Shown: positions 17,281 to 25,896 of the stretch, in pieces | How the letters are laid out: each line of letters starts with the position of its first letter | How positions within the stretch are numbered: the stretch's first letter is position 1 | DNA from: Nitrospirota bacterium | GTDB taxonomy: Bacteria; JACPQY01 | Direction of reading: 5' to 3' | NCBI GenBank assembly: GCA_016180645.1 | Contig: JACPAV010000043.1 | Span: forward strand, 1-29,407 | DNA: 29,407 bases | The notes under the pieces: model-generated | The model's input: only the letters and a program-made list of their open reading frames with translations | Told to the model about the DNA's origin: nothing | The model's database searches: none | Position numbers and translations under genes: made by a program

Positions 17281-18823
17281 GACCGTCAGCCGCCTCTTGC
17301 GATTCGGTCGACCTTGCCCCACCACTCGCAACCGGCCGCGGAGCGGCCTCTTGTCCCCTCGGCCCGCCCGGCGTGCCGGTTGCGGGTGGTGGGGTGAGAC
17401 CGTAGTATTCGAACATCAGGGCCAATTCGGGGAACCGTGACTTGAGGTCCGTCAGGCTTCTTCGCAGGCGTGCATTTCGCTCTTCCGGCTTTCCGGTGGA
17501 TTCAAGGGAGGACAGTGAAGAAAATAGAAGTTGCGCGGTCTGAAGGGCCTCGACTCCGGGGCGAGGACCTTCAATGGAGTGGGGCAGCGGGGTTCCCTCG
17601 GGTCCCAGGATGCTGACCCAAAAGGCTTTGTAGAAATCGCGTTCGATGATTTCCTGCTCCGCGCCGCCGGTTGCGTATCCCAGCGTCCCGTCTTTCCAGG
17701 CCGGTACCGCGATGGCCGCCTCCGGCTGCAAGGTGCATTCAGCCGCCAGGCCGGAATAATCCCTTCCGTTTTGCGCCGATTCGATTTGGCCGCGAAGGAC
17801 ACCGAAGACCCACTCGGGGGACAGGGCGGCGTGGCAGGAGAAGTCCCGACAACAAGTCTCACCGTCCTGACAGGGATTGAAAGGAGTGGAGGCTTGGAGA
17901 ATGACGGCGTTTTCCGTCCAGGGGGCCGTCTCCACGTAATAGGAACTCCCCGTAAAGAGCGCGAGTGTGGGCACACCCGACCACGCGGCCACGTGCATGG
18001 GGCCGGTGTCCGGAGTGAGCAGGAGATCCAATTCTTCGAGCGCCTGTCCAAGCAGATGAGCGGGCGTCTCCGTGTTGAGGTCCACCCTTTCCAGATTCGG
18101 AACGAGAGATCGAATATTCTCTGCCGCGCCCCGTTCGGCGGGAGAGCCGAATAGCGTCACACGATAGGGGGTGTGTTCGTGGATCAGCTTGATGAGTGCG
18201 GCGAACGAGGCATTCGGCCATCTCTTCCGGTTGTCGCTGGCGCCCACCTGGATGCCGATTCGACCGGATGCTCGACGGGGCACCCGCGCGGGGTAGAGAT
18301 CGCGGGGTTCGGGTGCAAATCCGGCGCCGCGCATGAAGATCTCGGTGAGATTGAAGCCGTTCAGGCGTCTGTGCCGGGTGAGTGCGAGGAGATACGTGAA
18401 CCACCCTTGGTGGAGGATCCGGTGCGTGGAAGGGTCGTACCAGAACCCGCGGCGCTCGCGGCCTTTCGCGATTGAGGCGAGGATCGCCCCGGAGGGGGTG
18501 TAGTTCAGATTGCACACCATGTCGAAGGTTGTTTCCCGCAGTGGGCGGAGCCATCGTACGGCCTCGCGGAAACGCGCCGCATTCAAGATCTGCTCGGCGG
18601 GTGAGTCCCAGAATTCGGAAACGTCCAAGGGCCATGGCGTGTCCACCTCCGGAAACTCCCGGACCAGCGCCTCGTACCGTCGGTCGAACACGAGCGAGAT
18701 CTTGCACCTGGGGCGCCGGCGCTTGAGGGCGCGAAAGATCGGCACGGTTTGAATCAAATCGCCCATCCGCGCGCATTGGATGAAGAGCGCGTGGGCCGGC
18801 TTCGCGGCGGGCGTGGGGTTCAT
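17273..18823 (-). CDS. Glycosyltransferase family 9 (heptosyltransferase-like), second copy
   Basis: Starts like the family with ALFIQCARMGDLIQTVPIF, has IGIQVGASDNRKRW (189-202) at the second Rossmann domain, and the donor-site motif TPDTGPMHVAAWSGVP (270-285). Cysteines cluster at 318, 324, 325 and 330. It is a clear paralogue of the GT9 gene at 13850-15526. Both have a RRLNxF word followed by an xIxxRGxGxxP stretch at the same place (151-171 here). Residues 345-475 are an extension of the kind seen in the other copies. Residues about 477-503 are low-complexity and encoded by a large inverted repeat. Its ATG overlaps the stop of the GT9 gene before it by four bases. The acceptor is unknown. 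Confidence 0.88.
   Translation of the reverse strand: MNPTPAAKPAHALFIQCARMGDLIQTVPIFRALKRRRPRCKISLVFDRRYEALVREFPEVDTPWPLDVSEFWDSPAEQILNAARFREAVRWLRPLRETTFDMVCNLNYTPSGAILASIAKGRERRGFWYDPSTHRILHQGWFTYLLALTRHRRLNGFNLTEIFMRGAGFAPEPRDLYPARVPRRASGRIGIQVGASDNRKRWPNASFAALIKLIHEHTPYRVTLFGSPAERGAAENIRSLVPNLERVDLNTETPAHLLGQALEELDLLLTPDTGPMHVAAWSGVPTLALFTGSSYYVETAPWTENAVILQASTPFNPCQDGETCCRDFSCHAALSPEWVFGVLRGQIESAQNGRDYSGLAAECTLQPEAAIAVPAWKDGTLGYATGGAEQEIIERDFYKAFWVSILGPEGTPLPHSIEGPRPGVEALQTAQLLFSSLSSLESTGKPEERNARLRRSLTDLKSRFPELALMFEYYGLTPPPATGTPGGPRGQEAAPRPVASGGARSTESQEAADGHV
17317..17394. repeat. Long inverted repeat inside the 3' end of the GT9 gene
   Basis: Arms at 17317-17336 and 17375-17394 are 20 nt each and complementary in 19 of 20 positions, around a 38-nt GC-rich loop. 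The left arm reads CCCCACCACTCGCAACCGGC on the plus strand. It codes for Pro/Gly/Ala-rich residues after the end of the recognisable domain. It could be an inserted palindromic element, an RNA hairpin that tunes expression of downstream genes, or both. Confidence 0.7.
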
Positions 18824-20382
18824 GGTGCTAGAAAACGACGGAGGTTGGCAAGACGGTCCTGGAGACGCCGATAGGCTTGGATCGTTTCTTCTCGCGCCAC
18901 GGATGGATCCTTGGAAAAAACGAGGCTCTTTTCCGTAGAGAGCAGTCGAAGGAGAGGCGAAACGACTTTCCCAGGCGTCTGATCATCGAGCCGTTCGAGC
19001 AGCCGGTCATTCTGTTCCATGATCCGGATGCCTTGCCCGTTGGCCGTGGAGAGGGCCATCACGGTCTCCTGGAGGAGCACTTCGGCCTGGAGGAGGTTCG
19101 ACCGGATGAGCTCCGCGGAGGCCTCGGGAAGGTCCGAAGCCTCCCCTGCGGGGTGAGGCATTCCGGCCGGCTCAGGCCTTGACTTGTCCGTATCGGCGCG
19201 GAGCAGGCGTTTCCACCAACCGAGCATGAGAAGTCTGACCCTGTCCGCTTCGCTGAGCGCCGTTGCCCGATGAGGGAGGGTGCGCAGCCATCCATCCGGC
19301 CCGAACTCGGAACGATAGAGTTTCCAGCCCCGGAGTGCCGCCGGGAGCAAGGCAGGCTCGCCCCCGGCGATGGCGGCTTCCACCACCTGAATGATGCACT
19401 CCACCGGTGGGAGGGACGCCTCAGGCCCCGGTGGATCGAATGACCAGTGTCCATTGCCGTAGGGTCCCGTAATCGAATAGTGGGATTCACCCCGAAAGAT
19501 CGCGATCACACGGGTCCCGAGCGCGGTGGCCAGGTGCGCCGGCGCCGTGTCGCCGGAAACGAGGACGGCCAGCCGCGGTATCAACGAGCTCAACTCACGC
19601 CAGCCGATGCCTGTCGCATCCACCAGGGGAGCCGACGTCAGCGCCCGTATCCGCTCGAAGCATTCGCGCTCCTGGATGGATCCGAGAATGACGATGCGGC
19701 GTCCCGGTTTGGCGGCTGCGGAAACGGCCAGGGAAGCGACGGCCTCTGCGGGAAGGCCCTTCCGTTCCGAGTTGGAGCCCGGTTGAACTCCAATCAGGAC
19801 CTCTCCCGGATCGGCGCTATGCTCGTTGAGGAAATGGTGGCCCCAATCGCCGCCATCGCCCGGGGGCGAGGTGTACGGCTTGCCTCGCGGGGCGAAACCG
19901 CCCAAGCATTGAAGCACATCCGCCACGTGGGGCTGTGGAAAGTGGGATCCTTGGATCTCGGCGTGGAAGTAGCGGCCGATGAAATCGGGGGCATCGAGCG
20001 AACCATCGAGACGGGCAACGTACCCCCGGACTTCCCGTGAGCCCGCGAGGCGGGCCATGGTGCCTCCGATGTCGTTAAACGATGCGTTGAATACGCAGTC
20101 GAATTTCAGAGCGCGGAGGGTCCGTGCGAGGTCGGAAATCCGATGGTGCCCGGACAGAAAATCCTCCCGGTTTCCCGCATGCCACGAGGCGAGGAAATCG
20201 GCATCAAGGAGGAAAATCTCATCCAGGTCCGGATGGCCCGCCAGGGCCTTCTCGAACCGTTTGTTCACGAGAGCCGCGATGAAGGCCTCCGGGTGCCTCT
20301 CGCGCAGTCCGGAAATCAGCGGGGTGGTCTGGAGGAGATCTCCGAGGCGTGTGAGCTGGACGACAAGGAACTTAGGAGCCAT
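18820..20382 (-). CDS. Glycosyltransferase family 9 (heptosyltransferase-like), third copy
   Basis: Opens with KFLVVQLTRLGDLLQTTPL, has VLIGVQPGSNSERKG (195-209) and a donor-site motif SGDTAPAHLATALGT (276-290), where Ala replaces the usual Gly of DTGP. The long Cys cluster of the other two copies is missing. Residues 375-520 are a mostly helical tail, including a stretch rich in Leu and Glu near 425-465 that could be a coiled coil. The start is the ATG at 20382, preceded by GGAGGG and overlapping the Maf-like gene's stop by 11 bases. An ATG at 20427 would add 15 residues with no family resemblance. It is the most divergent of the three GT9 genes. The substrate is unknown. Confidence 0.87.
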   Translation of the reverse strand: MAPKFLVVQLTRLGDLLQTTPLISGLRERHPEAFIAALVNKRFEKALAGHPDLDEIFLLDADFLASWHAGNREDFLSGHHRISDLARTLRALKFDCVFNASFNDIGGTMARLAGSREVRGYVARLDGSLDAPDFIGRYFHAEIQGSHFPQPHVADVLQCLGGFAPRGKPYTSPPGDGGDWGHHFLNEHSADPGEVLIGVQPGSNSERKGLPAEAVASLAVSAAAKPGRRIVILGSIQERECFERIRALTSAPLVDATGIGWRELSSLIPRLAVLVSGDTAPAHLATALGTRVIAIFRGESHYSITGPYGNGHWSFDPPGPEASLPPVECIIQVVEAAIAGGEPALLPAALRGWKLYRSEFGPDGWLRTLPHRATALSEADRVRLLMLGWWKRLLRADTDKSRPEPAGMPHPAGEASDLPEASAELIRSNLLQAEVLLQETVMALSTANGQGIRIMEQNDRLLERLDDQTPGKVVSPLLRLLSTEKSLVFSKDPSVAREETIQAYRRLQDRLANLRRFLAP

Positions 20383-21886
20383 CGCCGCCCTCCGCTCCGC
20401 TCCGGGGACGGCGATCGGAAGGGCCATCGGGATTCGCGCCGCGACCCGCTGCCCGTAGAATCCTGGCGTCGAAATCTTGGGAGGAGTGGGCCGACAGGCT
20501 CAGTAGAACTTGATCCAGCGGGGAGGACTGGGCGCCTTTGATCTGAACGCCGATGCGCGAGGTATTCACGAATCGCCTCGGAGGGCCGAATTGGATGCGT
20601 CGCTCGATCGCCCGGAGAAAGCGGTGGAAGTTGCGCAGAATGAAGGTTGATTTTCCGTCCACGGTCTGTGCCTTGGGGTGGAAGACGAGTTGCTCCTGTG
20701 GCACGCTCAGTTTCGCAGGATGGCCGATCGACGGGTATGTGCTGGAGTGCCCGCGCTGGTCGGGATTGGAAAGGTCCAGTCCAACGAACACAATGGGGTC
20801 GCACCCCAGCCGGATGGCCAGATCCACGGCGTAGACGCTGACTGAAGACTGGCCGTCCAGGACACCTTTGCTGAGGAGGAGGGCGTTGGAGTACATTCCA
20901 TGGCTCTCGTTCCCACCGAGCCCGACGAACTTGGGTCCCTCGTGGAGCGTGAGCACCTCCGGGGTGACTTGGGGAATGAAGACGAGAGGAACATGCCGGG
21001 CGCCGCTCCGGTGAAAGGCCGCGCTCACTTCCACCGGGTCGACGGCGATGGCCAGGTGCGGGCGAATTCCGGCCTGGGCCAGCGTGGGCAGCGCGGCGCC
21101 GATGGACAGGATCACGCCGTGCTCGCGGGCTTTCTCCAACTCGGGAAGGGCGTCGTCGAGCGAAGGGCCCGGCGCCACCACGAAGCACGGCTCTCCCGCG
21201 AAGAGATCGAACAGCTTCAATACCCCAGGGGACCGGACCACCGTCTCCAGGTTCGCCTCCAGATTTCTCCGAATCCGCTCGCTGTGCGTGGCCCAAAAGG
21301 CCCGATGCGCCTCGACCTGGTCCACAAACTCCTGAAGATAGAGGGACTCGTCCCCGGCAAAACTCAGCGAAGGCTTGTGGAAGTAGATCCGGTCCGGGTC
21401 GTTCAGGAATATCGGGTGCTGAAAAACTTTCGCAAGAATCTCGGCATCCGATCCCCAGATATACTCCAGCCGCGGATCCGACAAGAGATCGGCGATGGGG
21501 ATCCACTCCAGCGCGTACCAGAACGCGTCCGGATTGACGATGGTGACCGTGATCGTGGCTCCGGAGGGGATCCTCTGGAGCGCCTCGCGGACGTGATAGC
21601 CCAGGCCAAACCCCAGAATCATCGCATCCGAACCCGATCCGAACCGGCCCTGCACGAAACTTCGCGCCTCTCGAACGGGGTCACCGCTGCTGTGGAGAAA
21701 CACTTCGCGTCCATCCGGGAAAACCTTCTTCAGCGTGAAGGCGCCGGTCCGCGCGAAGGCCGGACTCAGTCCGGGCCAGCGCTGTTTCCAGTTCTGCACG
21801 GCGTGACCGTGCAAGTCGCGGTGGAACCGGTGCAAAGCCTGGAGGTTCTCAGAGAGGATATCTTGATGAGCGGCTTGAGCTTCCAT
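20372..21886 (-). CDS. Maf-like protein (DUF115 / MptE-like), putative protein glycosyltransferase
   Basis: Proteins with this domain include the motility accessory factors (Maf) that transfer nonulosonic acids to flagellin, and a pterin pyrophosphokinase-like branch. Residues 229-240 (FAGEPCFVVAPG) followed by PSLDD, then IRPHLAIAVDP (274-284), and IVFVGLDLSNPDQ (365-377) are the DUF115 signature segments. Residues 60-135 hold LHSSGDPVREA and MILGFGLGYHVREAL, a glycine-rich Rossmann-like module also found in the CgeB-like protein of this operon. The last 30 residues are low-complexity and hydrophilic. At 504 residues it is of ordinary size for a single-domain Maf. It is the first gene of the minus-strand operon, with only a weak ribosome site (AAGGGAC) before the ATG. 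No flagellin gene is in the window, so the target protein is not known. Confidence 0.85.
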   Translation of the reverse strand: MEAQAAHQDILSENLQALHRFHRDLHGHAVQNWKQRWPGLSPAFARTGAFTLKKVFPDGREVFLHSSGDPVREARSFVQGRFGSGSDAMILGFGLGYHVREALQRIPSGATITVTIVNPDAFWYALEWIPIADLLSDPRLEYIWGSDAEILAKVFQHPIFLNDPDRIYFHKPSLSFAGDESLYLQEFVDQVEAHRAFWATHSERIRRNLEANLETVVRSPGVLKLFDLFAGEPCFVVAPGPSLDDALPELEKAREHGVILSIGAALPTLAQAGIRPHLAIAVDPVEVSAAFHRSGARHVPLVFIPQVTPEVLTLHEGPKFVGLGGNESHGMYSNALLLSKGVLDGQSSVSVYAVDLAIRLGCDPIVFVGLDLSNPDQRGHSSTYPSIGHPAKLSVPQEQLVFHPKAQTVDGKSTFILRNFHRFLRAIERRIQFGPPRRFVNTSRIGVQIKGAQSSPLDQVLLSLSAHSSQDFDARILRAAGRGANPDGPSDRRPRSGAEGGDGS

Positions 21887-22262
21887 GTCCCTTCAGATCT
21901 TCACGGCCTTGGTGGGAGTTGCCTCCCCCTGCGGCGTCGGCCCTCATGGCCCGTGCGCTCGCTCCGCCATCGCCGTCCGCTGGGGAGGCGGACGGCGGGA
22001 CGGAAACTTAAAGAGGTACCCGGTTTCTCCGCCTCACGGCGGAGGGCCGTGGCGATGTCTTCCTAGCGTTTGCCCTTGATATCATCCATGATAATCTGGG
22101 CTGTAGTCGGAAGGTCCTCACGCTTCCCCCCAGGCACCTCTTACTTCCTCGTGGAATCATGCGTCCCATGACCTCATGAAACCCCGGTGCTTTGGGATCG
22201 GTTCCTTGCTGCGCTTCCATGCCTGCGCTTTCGATCCCAAAATATGCACAACATCTGGTATG
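21887..22262 (-). other. Long structured leader of the minus-strand operon
   Basis: About 375 nt lie between the predicted transcription start near 22262 and the ATG at 21886. They hold three inverted repeats. A perfect 10-bp pair TTTGGGATCG / CGATCCCAAA (22191-22200 and 22232-22241) has a 31-nt loop that contains CTGCGCTT twice. A 7-bp hairpin CTCCGCC / GGCGGAG is at 22027-22044. A perfect 10-bp GC-rich stem with a 7-nt loop is at 21971-21997. No known riboswitch motif is recognisable. A 70-codon frame at 22008-22220 (minus) is probably chance. Confidence 0.45.
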
Positions 22263-22268
22263 GTGGCC

Positions 22269-22297
22269 AATTTAAAATACTATATATAAGTTGTCAA
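22269..22297 (-). promoter_or_regulatory. Sigma-70-type promoter for the minus-strand operon
   Basis: On the minus strand a perfect -35 TTGACA (22297-22292) is followed after exactly 17 bp by a -10 TAAATT (22274-22269, 4 of 6 to consensus), in a notably AT-rich patch. It is the only good promoter-like match in the 550-nt divergent gap. Confidence 0.6.
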
Positions 22298-22437
22298 CTG
22301 CTTTCGCGATGTCCCTTATGTCCCCTTTGACCACACCTATATTTTCGGAGATTTCGCAGGAAAGATGAGCTTCCCGCCGCGTCGAAATCGCTTTTGTTTT
22401 CAGAAGCCTGGTCGAATACCCCAATACCTGCAAGTCG

Positions 22438-22743
22438 GTGGTGATGAGAAAACGGAACGACTGGATTCCTCTGGCCCGCTATACTTTGATCTTCTCTGCC
22501 TTTGCCCTTATGATGGTGATCGTTTTTGGGAACAAGGGATTGATCGAACGGAAAGTCCTGCTCCGGAACAAACAGGCGGTCGTCCGCGAAATTCGAAAAG
22601 CTAAAGTGGAGAATGAGGTTTTGCGCGCCCAGATCGATGCCATCCGCCGCGACCCCTCCGAGGTGGAGCGTCTCGCGCGTGAAAAATTCGGGCTCGGTCG
22701 CGAAGATGAAAAAGTGTTCCAATTGGTGCCCAAGAAGCCATGA
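22438..22743 (+). CDS. ftsB: FtsB/DivIC family cell-division protein
   Basis: A 101-residue membrane protein of the septum-formation-initiator family. These bitopic proteins form a coiled-coil complex with FtsL and FtsQ in the divisome. A short basic cytoplasmic end (MRKRND) is followed by one membrane segment (about residues 12-31, [18 protein letters not shown]), a periplasmic coiled coil (about 36-72) and the typical end motif [18 protein letters not shown] (79-96). Three starts in a row are possible, GTG 22438, GTG 22441 and ATG 22444, and the ATG is perhaps best. The stop overlaps the leuS ATG (ATGA). Pairing with leuS is unusual; in many genomes ftsB lies next to eno or ispD. The broader DivIC-like family cannot be split by eye. 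Confidence 0.8.
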   Translation: MVMRKRNDWIPLARYTLIFSAFALMMVIVFGNKGLIERKVLLRNKQAVVREIRKAKVENEVLRAQIDAIRRDPSEVERLAREKFGLGREDEKVFQLVPKKP

Positions 22744-25322
22744 GTCGGTACGAACCTGAATCGATCGAACTGAAGTGGCAGGCCAAGTGGGACGAGGCCC
22801 GTCTCTTCGAAGTGGACGAGACACGAGCCACGAGTCCCGAGTCACGTTCCACGAAATACTACCTCCTCGAAATGTTCCCCTATCCCTCCGGCCGGATCCA
22901 CATGGGCCACGTGCGGAATTACACGATCGGTGATGTGGTCGCCCGGTACAAAATGATGCGCGGCCACACGGTGCTCCATCCCATGGGATGGGACGCGTTT
23001 GGCCTCCCCGCCGAAAACGCCGCGATCGAGCGTGGGATCCATCCGGCGCAGTGGACACTCGACAACATCGCGTACATGAAAAGCCAGCTCAAGCGCCTCG
23101 GCTACGCCTACGACTGGCGGCGCGAGATTGCCACGTGCGATCCATCCTACTACAGATGGGAGCAGTGGCTGTTTCTCCGGATGCTGGAGAAGGGACTGGC
23201 CTACCGGAAAAAGTCCATCGTCAATTGGTGCCCCTCGTGCAGCACGGTGCTGGCGAATGAACAGGTCGAAGACGGCCGATGCTGGCGGTGCGACTCGGAA
23301 GTCGCCCACAAGGAGCTGTTTCAGTGGTTCTTCCGGATCACCGCCTATGCGGAGGAACTGCTGCGGGAGACTTACAATCTCAAGGGCTGGCCCGAGCCCG
23401 TCCTCATCATGCAGCGGAATTGGATCGGGAAGAGCGAGGGCGCAGAAGTGGATTTCCCCGTCGTGGGCAGCGATCTCAAAATCCGGATCTTCACCACGCG
23501 ACCGGACACGCTGTATGGAACGACGTTCATGAGCCTGAGCCCCTTTCACCCGTTGGTCGAAGAGCTTTCCGGCGGGTTGCCGAGCGAGCCGAAGGTGCGG
23601 CTCGAAGTGGACGCCATGCGGCGGGCCAAGCTGGCGGGCGGCGAGCGGGGACCCGCCGACCAGGTCGAAAAGAAGGGCGTCTTCACCGGTTCATACTGCA
23701 TCAACCCGCTTACCGGAAAGATGCTCCCGGTCTACGTCGCCAATTTCGTCCTCATGGAGTACGGCACGGGCGCGGTGATGGCCGTGCCTGCGCACGATCA
23801 GCGCGATTTCGAGTTTGCCAGGCAGTACAACCTTCCCATTGAAGTGGTCATCCAACCGGTGGCGGAGAAGCTCGATCCCGCCCGGATGGAGTGTGCGTAC
23901 GAGGAGCCGGGCGTGATGGCGAATTCAGGTCCGTTCGATGGAATGCCGAGTGAGGAGGGGAAAAAGAAAGTCATCGAGCTTTTGGAGAAGAAGGGAGTCG
24001 GCCGCGGGGCCGTCACGTACAAACTGCGCGATTGGGGGATTTCACGCCAGCGCTACTGGGGCGCGCCGATCCCGGTGATCCACTGCGACGCGTGCGGCGT
24101 TGTCCCGGTTCCGGAATCGGATCTCCCCGTCGTGCTCCCTCGCGACGTGGCCTTCACGGGAAAGGGCGATTCACCGCTCGCGCAGCATCCCTACTTCACC
24201 AAAGTGCAATGCCCCAAGTGCAAGTCCGCGGCCCGGCGCGAAACGGACACGATGGATACCTTCGTGGAATCGTCATGGTACTTCGCCCGCTTCGCGTGTC
24301 CCGATTCTGCAAACGGCATGGTGGATCCTCCGCGCGCGAATTTCTGGCTTCCGGTGGACCAGTACATCGGGGGAATCGAACACGCCGTTCTCCATCTGCT
24401 TTACGCCCGGTTCTACACCAAGGTCATGCGCGATTTCGGACTCCTCAAGACCGGCGAGCCGTTCCAGCGCCTCCTGACACAGGGAATGGTCATCAAGGAC
24501 GGCGCCAAGATGAGCAAGTCGAAGGGCAATGTGGTCGATCCGGACGAGATCATCAGGAAGTACGGGGCCGACACGGCACGCCTCTTCATCCTCTTCGCCG
24601 CGCCGCCGGAGTACGACCTCGAATGGAGCGACCAGGGCGTGGAAGGTGCCTCACGATTCCTCAGGCGTGTGTGGGATCTGTTTCAACGGCTCGATACGGC
24701 GGCCATCCTAGATGAACGAGAACGATTCGCGACGATCCTGAGAAACCTCGAACCTTCGAAAATACCGGAGCAGGCAGCCCAGGTTCTTCGGAAATGCCAC
24801 CAGACGATCAAGAAAGTTACGGAGGACATCGAGGACCGATTCCACTTCAACACCGCCGTAGCCGCGATCATGGAGTTTTGCAACACCTTCAATGCTTGGC
24901 ATCGGCCGCAGTTGGTCACCTACGGCCGAGGAATCGAAGAAAAAAGCCAGAGTTTGATAGATCAGCGTGCCATATTCTGGTTCTGTGTGAGGAATCTGGC
25001 GCTCTTGCTGGCGCCGTTCGTGCCGCATGTCGCGGAAGAATTGTGGAGTCAGCTCGGAGAGAAGGATTTTGTGTCACGGCATCCTTGGCCGGCGTGGGAC
25101 CCCAAATGGATTCAGGAGGAGGCGATTACGGTGATCGTCCAAATCGACGGGAAGCTGCGCTCCAAACTGATCGTCCCGCGAGACCTGTCCGAGGCCGAGC
25201 TCCGGGCGAGGGCCATGGGCGATCCCAAAGTGCAGCCGTGGGTCGCGGACCGACAGGTCCGGCAGGTGGTGGTTGTGCCGCAACGTCTGGTCAACATCGT
25301 CACTTCACCGAAGGCGGCATGA
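22740..25322 (+). CDS. leuS: Leucyl-tRNA synthetase
   Basis: Charges tRNA-Leu with leucine using ATP in the cytoplasm. The 860-residue length is typical for the bacterial enzyme. The class I signatures are HMGH (54-57, the HIGH motif) in [17 protein letters not shown], and KMSKS (590-594). The CP1 editing domain carries TTRPDTLYG (252-260) and the conserved HDQRD region. Cys pairs WCPSC (163-167) and CWRC (181-184), and a second CDAC / CPKC set, are likely zinc sites. Compared with the usual FEVD-(short)[13 protein letters not shown] start, about ten extra residues (28-37, [10 protein letters not shown]) are present. They are encoded by a sequence resembling the repeat next to the REP-like element. 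The gene is coupled by ATGA overlaps to the ftsB-like gene upstream and lptE downstream. Confidence 0.97.
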   Translation: MSRYEPESIELKWQAKWDEARLFEVDETRATSPESRSTKYYLLEMFPYPSGRIHMGHVRNYTIGDVVARYKMMRGHTVLHPMGWDAFGLPAENAAIERGIHPAQWTLDNIAYMKSQLKRLGYAYDWRREIATCDPSYYRWEQWLFLRMLEKGLAYRKKSIVNWCPSCSTVLANEQVEDGRCWRCDSEVAHKELFQWFFRITAYAEELLRETYNLKGWPEPVLIMQRNWIGKSEGAEVDFPVVGSDLKIRIFTTRPDTLYGTTFMSLSPFHPLVEELSGGLPSEPKVRLEVDAMRRAKLAGGERGPADQVEKKGVFTGSYCINPLTGKMLPVYVANFVLMEYGTGAVMAVPAHDQRDFEFARQYNLPIEVVIQPVAEKLDPARMECAYEEPGVMANSGPFDGMPSEEGKKKVIELLEKKGVGRGAVTYKLRDWGISRQRYWGAPIPVIHCDACGVVPVPESDLPVVLPRDVAFTGKGDSPLAQHPYFTKVQCPKCKSAARRETDTMDTFVESSWYFARFACPDSANGMVDPPRANFWLPVDQYIGGIEHAVLHLLYARFYTKVMRDFGLLKTGEPFQRLLTQGMVIKDGAKMSKSKGNVVDPDEIIRKYGADTARLFILFAAPPEYDLEWSDQGVEGASRFLRRVWDLFQRLDTAAILDERERFATILRNLEPSKIPEQAAQVLRKCHQTIKKVTEDIEDRFHFNTAVAAIMEFCNTFNAWHRPQLVTYGRGIEEKSQSLIDQRAIFWFCVRNLALLLAPFVPHVAEELWSQLGEKDFVSRHPWPAWDPKWIQEEAITVIVQIDGKLRSKLIVPRDLSEAELRARAMGDPKVQPWVADRQVRQVVVVPQRLVNIVTSPKAA

Positions 25323-25870
25323 AACCCACGCCCCGCTCCCTGCTCATGGGCCGCTGGCTCGCGCCGTTTCTTTCGCTCCTCCTCGGCCTGATTACGGGAT
25401 CCTTCGCGTGCGGCTATCAGTTCGTCAATCGCGTCAACACGCTCCCCTCCCACATCAAGCGGGTGGCGGTCGGTGAGATCCGGAACGATACGGACGAACC
25501 GCACATCCAGACCGTTTTCTACCAGGCTTTCCAACAGGAGTTTTCGACGGACAGGAGATTGAACCTGACGTCGATCGAGAAGGCCGATGCCGTGCTCAGC
25601 GGAACTTTGAAACGGTTCAGCATTGAACCCCTGGCGTACGATATTGCGGGCTTTCCCTCCAAGTACCGATCGACCATCACGGTGGACCTCGAGCTCTACG
25701 ACAAGGTGAAAGACGAGATATACTGGGATGTGAGGGGATACTCCCGTTCCGATGAGTATGCCGCCAGCCAAACGGCGGGCATTTCGAAGGAAAACGAGGT
25801 GCTAATCCTCAAGAAACTGGCGGTTGATGCGGCGGAGGAAATCCACCGCGCCATCATGGGCAAGATGTAA
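25319..25870 (+). CDS. lptE: LPS-assembly lipoprotein LptE-like
   Basis: LptE plugs the outer-membrane translocon LptD and helps bring lipopolysaccharide to the cell surface. The 183-residue precursor has a basic start, a hydrophobic stretch ([13 protein letters not shown]) and a lipobox-like SFAC with the lipidated Cys31, directly followed by GYQF, as in the family. [16 protein letters not shown] (50-65) and the [13 protein letters not shown] stretch (116-128) match the alternating beta-strand pattern. The gene starts within the leuS stop (ATGA), and leuS-lptE adjacency is common in Gram-negative bacteria, which supports the call. The -3 position of the lipobox is Ser rather than Leu. Its presence implies a diderm cell with LPS. 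Confidence 0.85.
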   Translation: MKPTPRSLLMGRWLAPFLSLLLGLITGSFACGYQFVNRVNTLPSHIKRVAVGEIRNDTDEPHIQTVFYQAFQQEFSTDRRLNLTSIEKADAVLSGTLKRFSIEPLAYDIAGFPSKYRSTITVDLELYDKVKDEIYWDVRGYSRSDEYAASQTAGISKENEVLILKKLAVDAAEEIHRAIMGKM

Positions 25871-25896
25871 GGCGTCCCACTCGTCACGCGTCCGCC

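Noticed and set aside
17281-17331. TTG start at 17331 for the CgeB-like gene
   Set aside because: It adds 17 Arg-rich residues overlapping the inverted repeat; the ATG at 17280 fits the operon overlaps and the module start.
20900-22066. 388-codon plus-strand frame opposite the Maf-like gene
   Set aside because: Shadow of a well-supported gene; composition is not protein-like and there is no ribosome site.
22008-22220. 70-codon minus-strand frame in the operon leader (possible leader peptide)
   Set aside because: No recognisable motif or good ribosome site, and the frame is probably chance in GC-rich DNA. Only the stem-loops are noted.
22291-22345. Plus-strand promoter for the ftsB-leuS operon (TTGTCA and TATATT words)
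   Set aside because: No pair with acceptable spacing and match on the plus strand, so it is not reported as a feature.
22365-22604. 79-codon plus-strand frame overlapping the ftsB-like gene
   Set aside because: It has a fair ribosome site but overlaps the FtsB/DivIC-like frame, which has a clear membrane segment and family end motif.
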